Assembly: GCA_031430595.1 (NCBI GenBank)
Contig: JANPBU010000010.1
Coordinates: forward strand, 310,001 to 374,000
Length of the DNA: 64,000 nt
Source: JANNBN01 sp031430595
Lineage (GTDB): Bacteria; Actinomycetota; Acidimicrobiia; Acidimicrobiales; JANYDT01
Reading direction: 5' to 3'
A program made the translations under genes and the position numbers. Positions 62,503 through 64,000 of the stretch are shown here, piece by piece. The notes beneath the pieces are model-generated. The model saw only the letters and a program-made list of their open reading frames with translations. It had not been told where the DNA came from and searched no databases. Position 1 is the first letter of the stretch. Each line of letters opens with the position of its first letter.

Positions 62503-62508
62503 AGCCTA
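62503..62508 (-). promoter_or_regulatory. -10 box (TAGGCT) of the enoyl-CoA hydratase gene
   Basis: TAGGCT on the minus strand is 7 nt before ATG 62495 and contains the TAG stop codon (62506-62508) of the upstream sulfatase-like gene. Confidence 0.4.
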
Positions 62509-64000
62509 CGGCTCGATGATCGCGAAACCCGCACTGAACACGTCAAGGTGACCGAAAATGTGGGTGAGTACCATCGGGTCTCCGTCGAAGGCGACCTTTT
62601 CGGCAGCTACTTGTTCAATAAACGTCGTTTCAGCCCCCAAGATCGCAAGCAGTGTCGAGCGGTCAATCGTCACCGTGACGATTGCCGTAGGGTCTTGCGA
62701 GTTCGCAACCGTATGCAGGGCCCGGTTCGACAATCCCACGATCCAGCGCTCGTTCACGTCGGGAAAAATCCAGTTTGAGCGCAGCGTCAGCCCACCAATT
62801 TCCTCGGCCTTCAGTCGAACGCCGATGGCGTCGAAAATGAATTCGATCGTCATCCCGTCGAGTAGCCCTTTGGAACGCGCCGGGTTCGACGCGGGTTTGA
62901 TTGTGGCCCGCAGTTCTTGCGCTCCAGTGAGGTACGCGTTACGAAACGTTGATGACTCAGACTGGTAGCCAAGCTGTTCCAACGCCGATGCCTGTAACGA
63001 GCGTGCAGCCATATTGGTGGGGTCGGCGAACACCAGGTGGTTCACCACTTCGACGACCCACCGGTAATCACCTGAGTCGAATGAGGTGTGCGCCTTAGCC
63101 AGCAACGCTTCAGCCCCTCCCATAAACTCGACGTAGCGGCGGCCGGCTTCAACGGGCGCGAATGGGTTGAGGTGGGCCGGGTTTCCGTCATAGAAACTGA
63201 GGTACCGCTGGTACACGGCCCGAGCGTTATGGCCCAACTCACCATAAAACCCCCGGGTGTGACCTTGTTCGCTGAATTCGGGTGGCAGCTCCAACGTGGC
63301 GGCGATTTCGTGCATGGTCAGGCCGAGGTTCGCGAGACGCATTGACTGATCGTGAATCCAGCGATACAGGTCGCGTTGCAATGTCAGAAACCCACTGACT
63401 TCTTCGGTTCCCCATACCGGCCAGTGATGCGACGTAAAGAGAATCTGGGTGCCAGGTCCGTACAATTCGAGCGATTCGCCAATGTATTTCGACCATGCCA
63501 ACGAATCACGGGCCTGGGCACCTCGAATCGGCACCAGATTGTGCATGGTTTGCGAACAGTTCTCAGCCATACACAGCCAACCGTGATCAGGAAAGAAGAA
63601 GTTCATTTCCGCTGGCGCTTCAGTATTCGGCGTGTATTGAAAAACGATCCGAATCCCGTCAACGACCATTTCCTGGCCGGTATGGGTAATGTCATCGGTG
63701 GGGGCAATCAGCCCGAGCGGCGATAACGGAATCGCCTTGCCGAGCCCGCAATCAACATGTTGTCGAGGCCCGGCCGGAAGCAGAGTTCCGAATTGATACA
63801 TCGCTCTGCGTGCCATGGCCACTCCGCCGATGACGTTTTCGGCCACGGTTTCTCGCAGAAACCCATGCGGGGCAATCACCCGACAGGAACCGGCGTCAAC
63901 CTCTGCTCGGCTGACGACTCCCAGCACGCCACCAAAGTGATCGCCATGCGAATGGGTATAGATGACAGCAACGACAGGCCTCGCACCAAGTTGCTCGTTG
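62506..64000 (-). CDS. Alkylsulfatase-type metallo-beta-lactamase fold hydrolase (partial, 5' end outside)
   Basis: 498 codons in the window; the gene continues past the right edge. At the edge the frame reads VIYTHSHGDHFGGVLG, the zinc-binding T-H-x-H-x-D-H, and later MAENCSQTMHNLVPIRGAQARDS, ILFTSHHWPVWG and IHDQSMRLANLGLTMHEIA. These fit the type III linear alkylsulfatases (SdsA1/BDS1), which hydrolyse SDS-like esters. After the helical dimerisation domain the last 130 residues form an SCP2-like hydrophobic-binding domain (IEFIFDAIGVRLKAEEIGGLTLRSNWIF). The enoyl-CoA hydratase gene starts 10 bases downstream. Confidence 0.85.
   Translation of the reverse strand, partial: NEQLGARPVVAVIYTHSHGDHFGGVLGVVSRAEVDAGSCRVIAPHGFLRETVAENVIGGVAMARRAMYQFGTLLPAGPRQHVDCGLGKAIPLSPLGLIAPTDDITHTGQEMVVDGIRIVFQYTPNTEAPAEMNFFFPDHGWLCMAENCSQTMHNLVPIRGAQARDSLAWSKYIGESLELYGPGTQILFTSHHWPVWGTEEVSGFLTLQRDLYRWIHDQSMRLANLGLTMHEIAATLELPPEFSEQGHTRGFYGELGHNARAVYQRYLSFYDGNPAHLNPFAPVEAGRRYVEFMGGAEALLAKAHTSFDSGDYRWVVEVVNHLVFADPTNMAARSLQASALEQLGYQSESSTFRNAYLTGAQELRATIKPASNPARSKGLLDGMTIEFIFDAIGVRLKAEEIGGLTLRSNWIFPDVNERWIVGLSNRALHTVANSQDPTAIVTVTIDRSTLLAILGAETTFIEQVAAEKVAFDGDPMVLTHIFGHLDVFSAGFAIIEP

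Noticed and set aside
1..64000. Prophage, integrative element or transposon
   Set aside because: No integrase, transposase, phage structural gene or tRNA-flanked attachment site was seen; the atypical genes look like ordinary accessory genes.

Overview
The window looks like a chromosomal segment of an actinobacterium, most likely from the Acidimicrobiia or a near relative. The evidence is the gene complement. It has a mycothiol ligase (MshC-type), an F420H2:NADP oxidoreductase-type protein, an InhA-type enoyl-ACP reductase, and a phosphatidylinositol/PIM set (pgsA-type CDP-alcohol phosphotransferase, PatA-type acyltransferase, PimA-type mannosyltransferase). It also has a LAXTG-like sorting signal, PdxS/PdxT vitamin B6 synthesis and a SARP-like regulator. 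Base composition is moderately high in GC. At least 13 genes carry a TANNNT box 6-8 nt before the start codon, the layout of leaderless actinobacterial transcripts. I used this to correct several start codons. I see no rRNA, tRNA, CRISPR array, integrase or transposase.

Left part (1-8,000): a partial TrmH-like methyltransferase, yebC and pdxT (minus strand), a secreted CAP protein, an HD-GYP phosphodiesterase with a long Thr-rich tail, a carboxyltransferase with an acyl-ACP desaturase, and a HAD-PlsC fusion. 8,000-20,800: a decayed VapBC locus, aconitase with a VOC protein, a GntR regulator, an EamA transporter with a repeat tail, a large membrane GGDEF-EAL protein that ends in a CelD-like acyltransferase domain, a membrane-anchored BECR-type nuclease, an APH-family kinase, a PIN-like orphan, and FabI/InhA with YbjN. 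20,800-29,600: a three-gene Tad-type operon with 4-bp overlaps whose first gene fuses a prepilin-like N-terminus to 13 Calx-beta domains. 29,700-38,500: F420 oxidoreductase and mshC, a Phd-like/GNAT toxin-antitoxin candidate, a G-rich inverted-repeat element, thrS-HIT, a second GGDEF-EAL protein, and a candidate structured RNA. 38,500-46,100: photolyase, an SdrD-like cell-wall protein, a small membrane protein, pgsA and patA. 46,100-64,000: PrsW, a molybdopterin oxidoreductase operon, pimA, lemA-htpX, a SARP-like ATPase, pdxS, a thiolase-hydrolase-hydrolase operon, a conserved hypothetical gene, an enoyl-CoA hydratase and a partial alkylsulfatase-type metallohydrolase.

Two themes stand out. 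The first is cyclic di-GMP and the cell surface: three c-di-GMP enzymes share the window with two very large surface or pilus-type proteins. The second is a broken-up version of the mycobacterial thrS-HIT-pgsA-patA-pimA-pdxS-pdxT-yebC neighbourhood. Here it is spread out by inserted genes, and pdxT-yebC lies about 55 kb from pdxS on the other strand. The least ordinary items are the GGDEF-EAL-acyltransferase fusion and the prepilin/Calx-beta giant.
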